From assembly GCF_009495745.1 (NCBI RefSeq), contig NZ_WIDQ01000013.1, forward strand, positions 60,284 to 124,283: a stretch of 64,000 nucleotides of DNA. Direction: 5' to 3'. This document shows positions 16,091 through 24,960 of the stretch, in pieces (the stretch's first letter is position 1; every line of letters begins with the position of its first letter). The notes beneath the pieces are model-generated. The model ran no database searches. It was given only the letters and a program-made list of their open reading frames with translations, and was not told the DNA's origin. A program made the translations under genes and the position numbers. Source of the DNA: Niveispirillum sp. SYP-B3756 (GTDB taxonomy: Bacteria > Pseudomonadota > Alphaproteobacteria > Azospirillales > Azospirillaceae).

Positions 16091-17971
16091 ATGTCTTCCA
16101 GTGATGTGAACCTTACCTCCAACATGCGTTCCAACCTTCTGCTTTTGCAGAATACGCAGAAGCAGGTATCTTCGATCCAGAACAAGCTGGCCACCGGCAA
16201 CAAGGTGAACAGCGCCCTTGACGGCCCCAATGCCTTCTTCGCGGCCAAGAGCCTGACGACGCGCGCGGCCGACCTGACCAGCCTGAAGTCCCAAATGGGG
16301 CAGGCCATCAGCACGATCCAGGCTGGTGACAAGGGTATCTCCGCCATCGACAAGCTGATTGATCAGGCCAAGGGTCTGACCACGTCCGCCTATTCCAGCC
16401 TGGGCAATGACGCTGCTTCGATCGCCACGCGCAAGTCGCTGGCGCAGCAGTTCAATGCCATCAAGGACCAGATCGACAAGGTTGCGGGTGATAGCGGTTA
16501 CGCTGGTAAGAACCTGCTGTCGGGTAATGGCTTGACCTTGGATACGACAGCGTCCAGCCGCAGCAGCGTCAACAGCATCGCCGGTCTGTCCGCCAGCCGT
16601 GTGACCAACGTTGTTTCCTCGGATACTTATTCGGTCAGTGTAAGCGGAACGGGTGCCATTTCGGGGAATCTGGAAGACATTGCCGGCGCCGAAGGCAAGC
16701 GCGGCGTCAGCAGCCTGAAGGTTTCCGGCAAGCTTTCCAACACTTCCGGCAATTTCTCCGACATCTCGATCGAGATGCGGGGGGCCCAGGGTAAGGAACG
16801 CACCGTCGTGGTGACGGAAGGCAGCGAGAGCCGTACCTTCAAGTTCTTTGATAACAGCCAGTCGGCGTCCGCCAGCACGGGAACTGCCGGTAAGGAGGGG
16901 ACGGCTCAGGTTTCCAGTGTTGAAATTGGTGGGGCGATTGAAGAAGGTGATACTTTCACCGCAACGGTGAATGGTCAATCGTTCAGCTATACGGCACAGG
17001 CTTCTGATCTCTCTGCCAGCGGCACGGATCTCAGCCCGGAGGCCCGTCGCCAGAAGATAGCGGAAGGTTTGCAGGCGGCAGTTGCCGGTGGCATTGACAC
17101 CAGCCGCTTTACCATTGGTACGGCCACGGCAGATGCCACGAAGGGTACCAGCTCCTTTACGATTACCTCTAATGTCACGACAGGCACCGGCGTCAGCTTT
17201 AACGTGGGTGCGACCACGACCAATGCTGAGAGCAAGTCGGTGTCCGTCAGCTTCTCGTCGGGTACAACAGTATCTTTCAGCGTTGACCGTGCTGATCTCA
17301 ATTCTCTTGGGACGGCCGCCAATGGTAAGTCCACCATTGAGAAGAGCGTCGATATTGAGATTTCGGCGACCAACCTCAATGGTGTCACCACCAGCCGCTC
17401 GGCAGGCAATGCCCGCGGTAGCAGCAAGCTGACAGATGGCGAGAATTCGCTCAGCTTCGACAGCGGTACTGTTCGTGTGTCAGTGAACTCTGCGACGATC
17501 ATGGCTGCTGCCAGTGCGCAGTCGTCGGCCAACCTGACGACGGTGCAACGTTCCGACGCCAACACGGAAAATGATCTGAATGTGCAGCTGAACGAATCCA
17601 ACACCAACAATATCGGTGTGGCTTCGATCAATGTGAAGACGGACGGTCAGGGCCTGCGTATCGATTATGCGCAGAATGATTTCCTGGATCGTGCGGATAT
17701 CGACAAGGCTGCCGCCAGCCTGGATGCTGCAAAGAGCACGCTGCGCAGCGCTTCCCAGTCGCTGAGCACCAATCTGAACATCATCCAGAACCGTGAGAGC
17801 TTCACCAGCGACTTCTCCAACGTGCTGGTTGACGGCGGTAACAAGCTGACCCAGGCCGACCAGAACGAGGAAGGTGCAAACCTGCTGCTGTTGCAGACGC
17901 GTCAGCAGCTGGGCACCATCAGCCTCTCGCTGGCCAACCAGTCTCAGCAGTCGATCCTGCGTCTGTTCTAA
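16091..17971 (+). CDS. Flagellin
   Basis: 626 residues, long for a flagellin. AAAGGAG lies seven bases before the ATG. The N-terminal D0/D1 domain (residues 1-~150) shows TSNMRSNLLLLQNTQKQ and SSIQNKLATGNKVNSALD. The C-terminal domain ends LANQSQQSILRLF. The ~350-residue centre is Ser/Thr/Gly-rich (variable D2/D3-like) and is a good surface for O-glycans. Flagellin is exported unfolded through the flagellar type III system and polymerises into the filament. Its neighbours are a GT-like TPR protein, a FlaG-like protein, flbT and nonulosonic-acid genes. Confidence 0.95.
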   Translation: MSSSDVNLTSNMRSNLLLLQNTQKQVSSIQNKLATGNKVNSALDGPNAFFAAKSLTTRAADLTSLKSQMGQAISTIQAGDKGISAIDKLIDQAKGLTTSAYSSLGNDAASIATRKSLAQQFNAIKDQIDKVAGDSGYAGKNLLSGNGLTLDTTASSRSSVNSIAGLSASRVTNVVSSDTYSVSVSGTGAISGNLEDIAGAEGKRGVSSLKVSGKLSNTSGNFSDISIEMRGAQGKERTVVVTEGSESRTFKFFDNSQSASASTGTAGKEGTAQVSSVEIGGAIEEGDTFTATVNGQSFSYTAQASDLSASGTDLSPEARRQKIAEGLQAAVAGGIDTSRFTIGTATADATKGTSSFTITSNVTTGTGVSFNVGATTTNAESKSVSVSFSSGTTVSFSVDRADLNSLGTAANGKSTIEKSVDIEISATNLNGVTTSRSAGNARGSSKLTDGENSLSFDSGTVRVSVNSATIMAAASAQSSANLTTVQRSDANTENDLNVQLNESNTNNIGVASINVKTDGQGLRIDYAQNDFLDRADIDKAAASLDAAKSTLRSASQSLSTNLNIIQNRESFTSDFSNVLVDGGNKLTQADQNEEGANLLLLQTRQQLGTISLSLANQSQQSILRLF

Positions 17972-17996
17972 GCCGCAGGCCCCAATGGGTAATGGG

Positions 17997-18020
17997 AACG
18001 GCGGGCTTTGGCCCGCCGTT
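17997..18020 (+). terminator. Flagellin terminator
   Basis: AACGGCGGGC pairs perfectly with GCCCGCCGTT across a TTTG loop, followed by CTTGTTT. It lies 25 bases after the flagellin stop. Confidence 0.85.
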
Positions 18021-18167
18021 CTTGTTTCCGGGCCAGCAGTCCTAGGCGTGCGGCATAAAAATGTCGCCTATGCGCATATTTTCCCGTGACCTGCGGGGGG
18101 CTGGTGGCTTACCTCATAGAGCGGACGCCGAACGATCGCGCTCCAACATTGTGCTGGGATTGATATC

Positions 18168-18629
18168 GTGCCACTGAAACTTGTCTTGCGTCCGGGTGAG
18201 AAGCTGATTGTGAATGGTGCCGTTATCGGTATCGGCGATCATCCTGTTTCGCTATTTTTTTATAACAAGGTAAATTTCCTTCGTGGTCGTGAAATCATGA
18301 AGGAAGAAAATTGCGATACAATTGAAAAAAAGCTCTATTTTATTATTCAGCTTATTTATATTTTTCCTGAAGATGCGCAGCTTAATCTGGTAAAGTTTGG
18401 TCTTATTCTGGAGGAGTCCCGTTTGGCTCATCCAGGTGAGGCCCAATTGTTTAACGATATTGAAATGTTGGTCCGCGACGGCAATTATTATCGCGCTTTG
18501 AAGATTTGCCGTCGGCTTTTCGCGGACGTGCCGGTAAATGCAGGGGCAACGCCGGCGGAAAACCCGCCGCGGCCGCCGGTGATTGTCACCAAGGTCCGGC
18601 GCAAACCCACGACAGAACCGGCTGGTTGA
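18168..18629 (+). CDS. flbT: Flagellar biosynthesis repressor FlbT
   Basis: 153 residues from a GTG start. The N-terminus PLKLVLRPGEKLIVNGAVI and the segment VNFLRGREIM match the FlbT family; the C-terminal ~30 residues are a variable tail. FlbT binds flagellin mRNA and lowers its stability until the hook is complete. The coding sequence has an AT-rich centre (~18250-18480) unlike its surroundings. The stop is 3 bases from the stop of the convergent KAS III gene. Confidence 0.93.
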   Translation: MPLKLVLRPGEKLIVNGAVIGIGDHPVSLFFYNKVNFLRGREIMKEENCDTIEKKLYFIIQLIYIFPEDAQLNLVKFGLILEESRLAHPGEAQLFNDIEMLVRDGNYYRALKICRRLFADVPVNAGATPAENPPRPPVIVTKVRRKPTTEPAG

Positions 18630-18632
18630 GGG

Positions 18633-19646
18633 TCAATCGACTGTTATGGTGCGGCAGGGGCCTATGACCGGCCCCAGAGTCCAGACCGCCGTGCCCCATG
18701 ACCAGCCGACACCAAAGCCGCTTAGTAATAAACGCTGTTGCTGCTGTGCCAGCGCGTTGCCCAACCTGTCGCTGATGGCCAGTGGTATGCTGGCTGAGCT
18801 GGTATTGCCGCGCTCCCGCAGGGCCAGCACCAGCTGATCGGCGCTGGCGCCGATCTTCTGTCCTAACCGCTTCAGCATCATCTCATTGGCTTGGTGCAAC
18901 ACCACATGGTCGATCTCGGCCATGGTCAGTCCCGTCGCCGTCAGGGTGGCGGTGATGGCCTTGGGTACCTCCCGCAGGGTAAAGGCGAAAACCTGGGTGC
19001 CATCCATGAACAGGGGCGGCCCGTCCGGGGAGCGCTGGCCGCCCTGTTGTTTGATCAGATAGGGGGCACCGGCCCCGTCAGTGCCCAAATCCACCGCCAG
19101 TGATCCCGCAGCCGGATCATATTCCAGTGCCGTCACCGTGGCGGCATCGCCGAACAGTGGGGCTGTGCTGCGGTCATCAGCATCCAGCGTGCGGCTGGTA
19201 ATGTCGCCGGCCACCAGCAGGGCGCGGCCCCTCCCCATGCCGGCCAGCAGGCTGGCGGCATTCCACAGCCCATAGATATAGCCGGAACAGCCCAGCCCCA
19301 TATCAAAGGCGGCACAGTGCCGGCCCAAACCCAGCGCGTTCTGCAACAGGCAGGCCGTGGCGGGCAGCGGATGGTCCGGCGTCTGTGTCACCACGATCAG
19401 CAGGTCGATACTGTCCGCTGCCCAGCCGAGCCCGCCCAGCAATTCCCGCGCGGCGGGCAGGGCCAGATCGGACAGGCACTGATCGGGCCTGGCGATGTGA
19501 CGACGATAGATCCCGGTGGCGCTGGCAATACGCTCTGCCTGTTCTGCCCCGAACCGCCTGGCCAGATCGCTGACATCCTGTATATGGGCGGGCAGGGCGG
19601 AGACGATGCCACGCAACGCGATGCCCTGGATGCGCGCCTGCGCCAT
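18633..19646 (-). CDS. 3-oxoacyl-ACP synthase III-like enzyme
   Basis: 337 residues. The KAS III triad is present: Cys120 in GLGCSGYIYG, His251 in VVLHQAN, and Asn281 in RGNTSSASIPLA. KAS III condenses an acyl-CoA with a malonyl-carrier. It is the last gene of the operon that starts with PseI, so it is not part of a general fabH/plsX locus. It probably builds a specialised acyl chain on one of the two local carrier proteins. Confidence 0.93.
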   Translation of the reverse strand: MAQARIQGIALRGIVSALPAHIQDVSDLARRFGAEQAERIASATGIYRRHIARPDQCLSDLALPAARELLGGLGWAADSIDLLIVVTQTPDHPLPATACLLQNALGLGRHCAAFDMGLGCSGYIYGLWNAASLLAGMGRGRALLVAGDITSRTLDADDRSTAPLFGDAATVTALEYDPAAGSLAVDLGTDGAGAPYLIKQQGGQRSPDGPPLFMDGTQVFAFTLREVPKAITATLTATGLTMAEIDHVVLHQANEMMLKRLGQKIGASADQLVLALRERGNTSSASIPLAISDRLGNALAQQQQRLLLSGFGVGWSWGTAVWTLGPVIGPCRTITVD

Positions 19647-19665
19647 GATGTGTCCGCCCCTCTAT

Positions 19666-20394
19666 TCAGCAACCGATCCCGCCATCAATGGTCAGCGTCT
19701 GGCCGGTGATGAAACCGGCCGCATCGCCCAGCAGGAACAGGATCAGCGGTACCACATCCGCCGCCGTGCCCAGCCTGCCCAGCGGGGTGCGGCGCACGAT
19801 CTGGTCACGCTGCCCTGCCGACAGGGTACCCGACATTTCGGTGTCCAGATAGCCCGGTGCCACGCTGTTGACGGTGATCTGCCGCCGCCCCACCTCCCGC
19901 GCCAGGGCGCGGGTCAAGCCATCCAGCCCGGCCTTGGTGGCGGCATAGGCGGCCAGCCCGGTATAGCCGCGCTGGCCGATGATGGAGGAGATATTAATGA
20001 TCCGCCCACCCCCGGCCCGGCCCAGCATCTGGCGCAGCACCCCGCGCGCCATCTGGATGGAACCGGTCAGGTTGGTCTGGATCAGCCGATCCACCTCCAC
20101 CAGCGGCAGGGTGGCCAGAATGCCATCGCGTGCGATGCCGGCATTGTTCACCAGCCCCCAGGGCACGCCCAATCGGGCAACGGCCGCCTGGATGAAGCTA
20201 TCGGTGCTGTCACTGTCGCCAATATCGGCCTGTTGCCAGAACAGGTCTTCACCGGCCTGTTCCAGCAAGGCGGGCAGGGCATCGCCCTGGTTGCGGCTGC
20301 ATGTGGAGACGCGATATCCTGCAGCCAGCAGCGCCGTCACGATGGCAAGGCCCAGCCCACGGCTGCCCCCGGTGACGATGACATGGCGCTTCAT
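19666..20394 (-). CDS. SDR-family 3-oxoacyl-ACP reductase-like protein
   Basis: 242 residues from the ATG at 20394, which follows the ligase stop with an overlap. The Rossmann motif TGGSRGLG is at ~7-14. The catalytic Ser-Tyr-Lys set is seen in NISSIIGQRGYTGLAAYAATKAG, broken here as S, Y and K of the YxxxK; ends LTIDGGIGC. It resembles FabG. Together with the local KAS III it could form a partial elongation cycle, or reduce another operon intermediate. Confidence 0.93.
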   Translation of the reverse strand: MKRHVIVTGGSRGLGLAIVTALLAAGYRVSTCSRNQGDALPALLEQAGEDLFWQQADIGDSDSTDSFIQAAVARLGVPWGLVNNAGIARDGILATLPLVEVDRLIQTNLTGSIQMARGVLRQMLGRAGGGRIINISSIIGQRGYTGLAAYAATKAGLDGLTRALAREVGRRQITVNSVAPGYLDTEMSGTLSAGQRDQIVRRTPLGRLGTAADVVPLILFLLGDAAGFITGQTLTIDGGIGC

Positions 20395-21530
20395 GCTTCC
20401 TCCGCGATGCGTCGCTTCTTGCCTGATGGCAACAAGGCAATGTGATCCACCCGCCGCAGCCGGCGGGGGCGGGCGGGTGGCGGCAGGTCGGCCAGGACGC
20501 CCGCCACCGCCGCCCGCCACTCTCCTGCCGCCAGTTCTGGTGATAATAGCAGATCGGCAGCCAGCAATTGCCCGGTGATCGGGCTGGGGATGGCATAGAC
20601 CACGGCATCACGCACACCGGGCAGGGCCAGCAGGCGGCCCTCCGCCAGTAACGGGTCTACCTTCGTGCCGCCGACATTGATGGCCAGGTCTGCCCGGCCC
20701 TGGAACAGCACCCGGTCCCCGACCTGCGCCACGCGGTCGCCAGTATCCACCCCGCCGACATGCAGGGTGCCATCCTGGATGGACAGGGGCGGGCTCTCCA
20801 ACCACCGGGCGGGGAAGCCCGCCTTGCCATCGGCCACGCTGAACAGGCGGCCCTGTTCGGTGCTGGCATAGATATGCCGGATGCGCGCCTGCGGGAACTG
20901 GTTGGCCAGCGCATCCAGCAGCGGCTGGTCGGCGGCTTCCCCGCCCAGGGTGATGGCGGCCAGCGGCGGGCGCTGGCCGCTCAACAGCAGGCCGCGCCAG
21001 AAACTGGGGGTGGCGGACAGATGTGTCACCCCTTCCTGCACCGCCAGCCGCGCCAGGGTGGGCAGGTCCGCCCCGGTTGCGGCCACCAGCGTACCGCCGC
21101 CGGCCAGCACGGTCAGCAGCACCTGCAGCCCGGCAAAGCCACAGGCATCATAGGTCAACAACCAGCGCCCGCCGCCGCTGTCCCCCGCCTTGCCGATGCC
21201 GGCCAGCACCCCCGAAAGCGGCTTGGCAATCCGTTTGGGCGTGCCGGTGGTGCCAGAACTTTCCAGCAGCAGCACCGCACCGGTTTCGCCGGTGGTATCG
21301 GGTGCCGCCAGCCCACCGCGCAGCAGGGCCAGCGGACAGGCATTTTGCCAGGCGGCAATCAGGTGGGCCGCTACCGTGCCGATATCATGCCCTTCCACCG
21401 CCAGGGGCTTTCCGCCATCCGCTCGGATGGTCCCCGCCAGCGCCAGCAGGTCGGCACTGTCCAGCACCTGCCCATCCTGAATCAGGCGGGCATCGGGGTG
21501 CAGCCAGGGCAGGGCGGGGAGAGCGGCCAT
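20391..21530 (-). CDS. AMP-dependent acyl ligase
   Basis: 379 residues, shorter than most ANL enzymes (~500+). The P-loop core SSGTTGTPKRIAKPL is near 92-106. The A5-like motif HIYASTEQGRLFSV and A7/A8-like GDRVLFQGRADLAINVGGTKVDP are visible. The catalytic Lys of A10 is represented by LLPSGKKRRI at the C-terminus. It would activate a carboxylic acid as the adenylate and pass it to a local carrier protein. It overlaps the SDR gene by 4 bases. Confidence 0.9.
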   Translation of the reverse strand: MAALPALPWLHPDARLIQDGQVLDSADLLALAGTIRADGGKPLAVEGHDIGTVAAHLIAAWQNACPLALLRGGLAAPDTTGETGAVLLLESSGTTGTPKRIAKPLSGVLAGIGKAGDSGGGRWLLTYDACGFAGLQVLLTVLAGGGTLVAATGADLPTLARLAVQEGVTHLSATPSFWRGLLLSGQRPPLAAITLGGEAADQPLLDALANQFPQARIRHIYASTEQGRLFSVADGKAGFPARWLESPPLSIQDGTLHVGGVDTGDRVAQVGDRVLFQGRADLAINVGGTKVDPLLAEGRLLALPGVRDAVVYAIPSPITGQLLAADLLLSPELAAGEWRAAVAGVLADLPPPARPRRLRRVDHIALLPSGKKRRIAEEA

Positions 21531-21533
21531 GTC

Positions 21534-21722
21534 CTATCCTTTCAGCGCGATCCAGCCCCAGATCACGCCGCCGATGATGCCGATGATGCCAATCACAATC
21601 ACCAGACCCCAGAGGAATTGCTTGAACTCCCCCTGTTTCCGGGCACTGCGGGCCAGCAGCAGCAGATAAAGCAGGACGGCCCCGCCGACCATTTCACCCG
21701 GTCCGGGCATCCAGTCAGGCAT
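21534..21722 (-). CDS. Small two-segment membrane protein
   Basis: 62 residues with hydrophobic stretches at ~12-24 (GGAVLLYLLLLA) and ~38-58 (GLVIVIGIIGIIGGVIWGWIA). It overlaps the acyl carrier gene upstream by 8 bases, so it belongs to the operon. It has no recognised family. It may tether the pathway to the membrane. Confidence 0.72.
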   Translation of the reverse strand: MPDWMPGPGEMVGGAVLLYLLLLARSARKQGEFKQFLWGLVIVIGIIGIIGGVIWGWIALKG

Positions 21723-21969
21723 CGGCGTAAAGCGCCGCCAGTTCGCCGGCCTTGCTGAACTGGCGGAACCCGCTGCGGAACGGGTCTTTGCCCGTTACCC
21801 CTTCCAGCGCCACGATCAGCGTGGCCAGATCCAGCGAATCAAAGGGCAGGGGGCCGTCCAGAAAGGCGGTGTCCGCCGTGATGGCCACCGCCGCTTCCCC
21901 CTTTTCCGTCAGGATGCGGTTGGTCTCCTGCGCGATCAGGGCCAGTAATTCCGCGTGACGCTCACTCAT
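21715..21969 (-). CDS. Acyl carrier protein-like protein 1
   Basis: 84 residues, with PFDSLDLATLIV supplying the phosphopantetheine Ser near residue 45. The pattern of an acidic helix I, DSL turn and helix II fits an ACP. It is overlapped by the hydrolase gene upstream and the membrane gene downstream. It presumably carries substrates between the local ligase, SDR and KAS III. Confidence 0.85.
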   Translation of the reverse strand: MSERHAELLALIAQETNRILTEKGEAAVAITADTAFLDGPLPFDSLDLATLIVALEGVTGKDPFRSGFRQFSKAGELAALYADA

Positions 21970-22811
21970 GCATGGAAACTCCGAACCAGTTCATTGACGC
22001 GGCTGGCCGCTTCCACATGCGGCATATGGCCAGCCCCTGGCAGCAGATACAGCGGGATGCGGGTGGGGATCAGCTCTGCCGCCGGCGGCGGCACGATACG
22101 GTCTTCCGCCCCCCAGATCAGTTGTAGGGCGACACCGGGCGGTGCCCAGTCGCGCGCCACCAGCTTTTCACCCAGATCGTCGCGGTTGGCGGCCAGAATG
22201 ACCCCCACCGCCTGCCTTGCCGCCGCATCCGTCATGCGCAGGGCCAGCGCGCGGGCCAACGGCTCCACCAGCTGATCGGGCTGGGCGAACAGGGCGGCGG
22301 CCACGGCGCGGGCCTGTGCAATATCCGCCGCACCGGCCAGCCGGTCCAGGAAACCATAATCCAGATCGCTGCCCAGCCCGGCACAGGCCAGCAAGCTGGC
22401 GCGGCGCACCCGGCCGGGCCGGTGGGCCAGATCCAGCGCCACCCGCGCGCCCAGCGAATGACCTACCAGATCAACCCGGCCCAGGCAGCACTGATCCAGC
22501 AGATTTTCCACCCAATCCGCCAGATCGCGCACCCGCGCGCCCCCGACATCCAGCGTGGAGGCGCCGTGCCCTGGCAAATCCAGCGCCAGTACCTTGCGTT
22601 CGCCCCCGGCGAAGGCGGTGACATTGAACTGCCAGGTCAGCGCGTCACCGCCCAACCCATGCAGCAGCACCAGCGGCACGCCGCCCCCCTGTTCGGTTTC
22701 CAGCCAGGAGGCGGGGCCGTCTTCCAGCATCACCTTATGCCGGCGCGGACGCATCCCGCCACGGCTGCGCCCGGTTTCACCGGGGGCGGGCAGGGGCGTA
22801 TCAGGCGACAC
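21966..22811 (-). CDS. Alpha/beta hydrolase
   Basis: About 281 residues from a GTG at 22811 that overlaps the second carrier gene; an ATG at 22754 is an alternative. The oxyanion region VLLHGLGGDALTWQFN, nucleophile elbow VGHSLGARVAL (Ser), acid in IWGAEDRIVPP, and histidine in PGAGHMPHVEA complete the triad. In an operon with carriers and a ligase it may be a thioesterase or acyltransferase. The exact reaction is unknown. Confidence 0.9.
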   Translation of the reverse strand: MSPDTPLPAPGETGRSRGGMRPRRHKVMLEDGPASWLETEQGGGVPLVLLHGLGGDALTWQFNVTAFAGGERKVLALDLPGHGASTLDVGGARVRDLADWVENLLDQCCLGRVDLVGHSLGARVALDLAHRPGRVRRASLLACAGLGSDLDYGFLDRLAGAADIAQARAVAAALFAQPDQLVEPLARALALRMTDAAARQAVGVILAANRDDLGEKLVARDWAPPGVALQLIWGAEDRIVPPPAAELIPTRIPLYLLPGAGHMPHVEAASRVNELVRSFHA

Positions 22812-23028
22812 CGGCCAGCGCCAGCAGGTCGTTGATGGTCTTGGCCTTGGCCAGATCCTCGCCGGCCACCACCTTGTCGAAATGTTCATCGACGAGCGCG
22901 ATGAAGCTGATCACGGCAAGGCTGTCCCAGCTATCCAGGCCCTCCAGCGCCTCTTCCCCAGTCAGGGTGCCGGGGTCCAGCTCCAGCATCTCGTCCAGGG
23001 CGTTCAGAAAATCGGCACGGTTCATCAT
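22801..23028 (-). CDS. Acyl carrier protein-like protein 2
   Basis: 75 residues with LEGLDSWDSLAVISFIALVD; the Ser of DSL is the expected phosphopantetheine site. It starts with two Met codons, four bases inside the SpsF-like gene. Two different carriers in one operon suggest distinct partners. Confidence 0.9.
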   Translation of the reverse strand: MMNRADFLNALDEMLELDPGTLTGEEALEGLDSWDSLAVISFIALVDEHFDKVVAGEDLAKAKTINDLLALAGVA

Positions 23029-23789
23029 TCTTCTCCTTCAGCGGGCAGGGTTTTCTGCACCACATCGCGGTTCAGCGCCACCCATTCCGGATGGGTCCGC
23101 ATCAGCGCGTCGGCATCCTGCCAGCCGAAATCCGGGCGGGTGGCTGACAGCGTCTCCAGCAAGCGGCATACCAGGGCATAGTCGCTGGCGGTGTCCACAC
23201 ACCAGCGCCATGGCGTCCGCCCGTCGCCCACACTATCGGGGCGGGTCAACAGGCCCAGGCGGAAGCGTTCGGGCCGGCGCCAGAGGAAGGGCATGACATG
23301 TTCGCGCTCGACATCGGCCCTGGCCTCTTTCCAGGCGGTTTCCAGCACATCCAGGTGGGTGATTTCCGCATCCAGCCCGCGTGGAAAGCGGGACACATCA
23401 ATGCCGGCATAATCCAGCGGCTGGCCCTGAAAATAATCGACCAGATCATCCACCAGCGCCGGGTCGATCAGCGGACAGTCGGCGGTGAAGCGCAGCACGA
23501 TATCCGCCCCCCCGGCAAGGGCTGCCCGGTAGAAACGATCCAGCACATCGGTTTCGCTGCCCCGGAAGACTGGCACGCCCAGCCCGGTGGCATGGTCGGC
23601 CAGGGCATCATCGCCGGGCAGGTCGCTGGTGGCCACCATCAGCGCATCCAGCCGCCGGCAGCGCTGCAGCCGCGCCACCTGCCAAGCCAGCAGGGAGCGG
23701 CCGGCGGCCGGCAGCAGCACCTTGCCCGGCAGCCGGCTGGAGCCCAGCCGCGCCTGGCTGATGCCGACGATGCGGGGCCGGGCCGCCAT
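23025..23789 (-). CDS. SpsF/NeuA-like cytidylyltransferase family protein
   Basis: 254 residues. The nucleotide-binding start GISQARLGSSRLPGKVLLP, the acidic metal motif RFTADCPLIDP, and WCVDTASDYALV match the SpsF/CMP-sugar synthetase family. Such enzymes activate nonulosonic acids as CMP-sugars. It overlaps the PseI-like gene by one base, which makes a synthase/activating-enzyme pair. Confidence 0.92.
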   Translation of the reverse strand: MAARPRIVGISQARLGSSRLPGKVLLPAAGRSLLAWQVARLQRCRRLDALMVATSDLPGDDALADHATGLGVPVFRGSETDVLDRFYRAALAGGADIVLRFTADCPLIDPALVDDLVDYFQGQPLDYAGIDVSRFPRGLDAEITHLDVLETAWKEARADVEREHVMPFLWRRPERFRLGLLTRPDSVGDGRTPWRWCVDTASDYALVCRLLETLSATRPDFGWQDADALMRTHPEWVALNRDVVQKTLPAEGEE

Positions 23790-24835
23790 CAGCCCTTCGG
23801 CCCCAGCATGGCCCAGTCCAACGGTTCACCGCGTGTCAGGTTGCGCGCTGCAACGCGGCCCAGCACATCGGGCAGGTGCTTGGGCGGCAGGCCCAGACCG
23901 GGGCGGATGGAACGCACATTGGCCCCCGTCAGCATCTCCCCCGCTGCGATATCGGCGGTGATGTAGAGGGAGCGGCGGAAGCTGCGCCCCCCCGCCTCGC
24001 TGGGTTTCAGGGCATAGGAGATGCTGCCCAGGGCGGCGTGGGCGGCGGCGCAGGCATCGGCCATGGCGCGAAATTCCGCCGGTTCCAGGGAGAAAGCGGC
24101 ATCCGGCCCGCCATCGGTGCGGGCCAGCGTGAAATGTTTCTCGATCACCACTGCCCCCAGCGCCACGGCGGCCACCGGTACGGCGACACCCATGGTGTGG
24201 TCCGACAGGCCGGCGGCCACGTCGAAGGCCTGGGCCAGATGCGGGATGGTGCGCAGGTCGCAATCCTCCACCGGGGTGGGATAGCCGGAGACGCAGTGCA
24301 ACAGACAGATATTATCGTTGCCGGCCACCCGCGCGGCGGCCACCGCCTCTGCCACCTCCCCCAGGGAGGCCATGCCGGTGGACATGATCAGCGGCTTGCC
24401 GGTGCGGGCGGCCTTTTCGATCAGGGGCAGGTCGACCAGTTCAAAACTGGCGATCTTGTAGGCGGGTGCACCCAGGCTTTCCAGCAGGTCAATGGCGGTG
24501 GGGTCAAACGGGCTGGAGAAGAGGGGGATGCCGATCTCGGCAGCATGGGCGAACAGGGCGGGGTGCCAATCCCACGGTGTATGGGCTTCCTGATACAGCT
24601 CATACAGCGTGCGCCCGGCCCATAACCCGCCTTCCAGCCGGAATTCCGGCCGGTCGACATCCAGCGTGATGGTGTCGGCGGTGTAGGTTTGCAGCTTCAC
24701 CGCATCGGCACCCGCCGCCTTGGCGGCATCGATCATCCGCCGCGCGCGATCGATATCGCCATTATGGTTGCCCGACAGCTCCGCAATCAGGAACGGTTTC
24801 TGGCCTGGGGTAAAGCGGGCGGGAAATGCGGTCAT
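23789..24835 (-). CDS. pseI: Pseudaminic/nonulosonic acid synthase (NeuB family)
   Basis: 348 residues. The N-terminal TIM-barrel domain shows AELSGNHNGDIDRAR, KLQTYTADTITLD, SSPFDPTAIDLLESLG and MSTGMASLGEV. The C-terminal antifreeze-like SAF domain starts near 285 (FRRSLYITADIAAGEMLT). NeuB-family enzymes condense phosphoenolpyruvate with a hexosamine. ELSGNHN is the form usual in PseI, so pseudaminic acid is my preferred product, but legionaminic-type is possible. It is the first gene of the operon. Confidence 0.92.
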   Translation of the reverse strand: MTAFPARFTPGQKPFLIAELSGNHNGDIDRARRMIDAAKAAGADAVKLQTYTADTITLDVDRPEFRLEGGLWAGRTLYELYQEAHTPWDWHPALFAHAAEIGIPLFSSPFDPTAIDLLESLGAPAYKIASFELVDLPLIEKAARTGKPLIMSTGMASLGEVAEAVAAARVAGNDNICLLHCVSGYPTPVEDCDLRTIPHLAQAFDVAAGLSDHTMGVAVPVAAVALGAVVIEKHFTLARTDGGPDAAFSLEPAEFRAMADACAAAHAALGSISYALKPSEAGGRSFRRSLYITADIAAGEMLTGANVRSIRPGLGLPPKHLPDVLGRVAARNLTRGEPLDWAMLGPKG

Positions 24836-24960
24836 GGGCGGATGTCCGACAGGGTTTGTTCTTTAATATCATCCGCATGGGGTCCGGTGGAAGGGAAAGG
24901 CCAGGAATAGACCGGATTTGTATTTTGGCCGTCTGCGCCGCCGCCATTGTTTTCGGTCAA

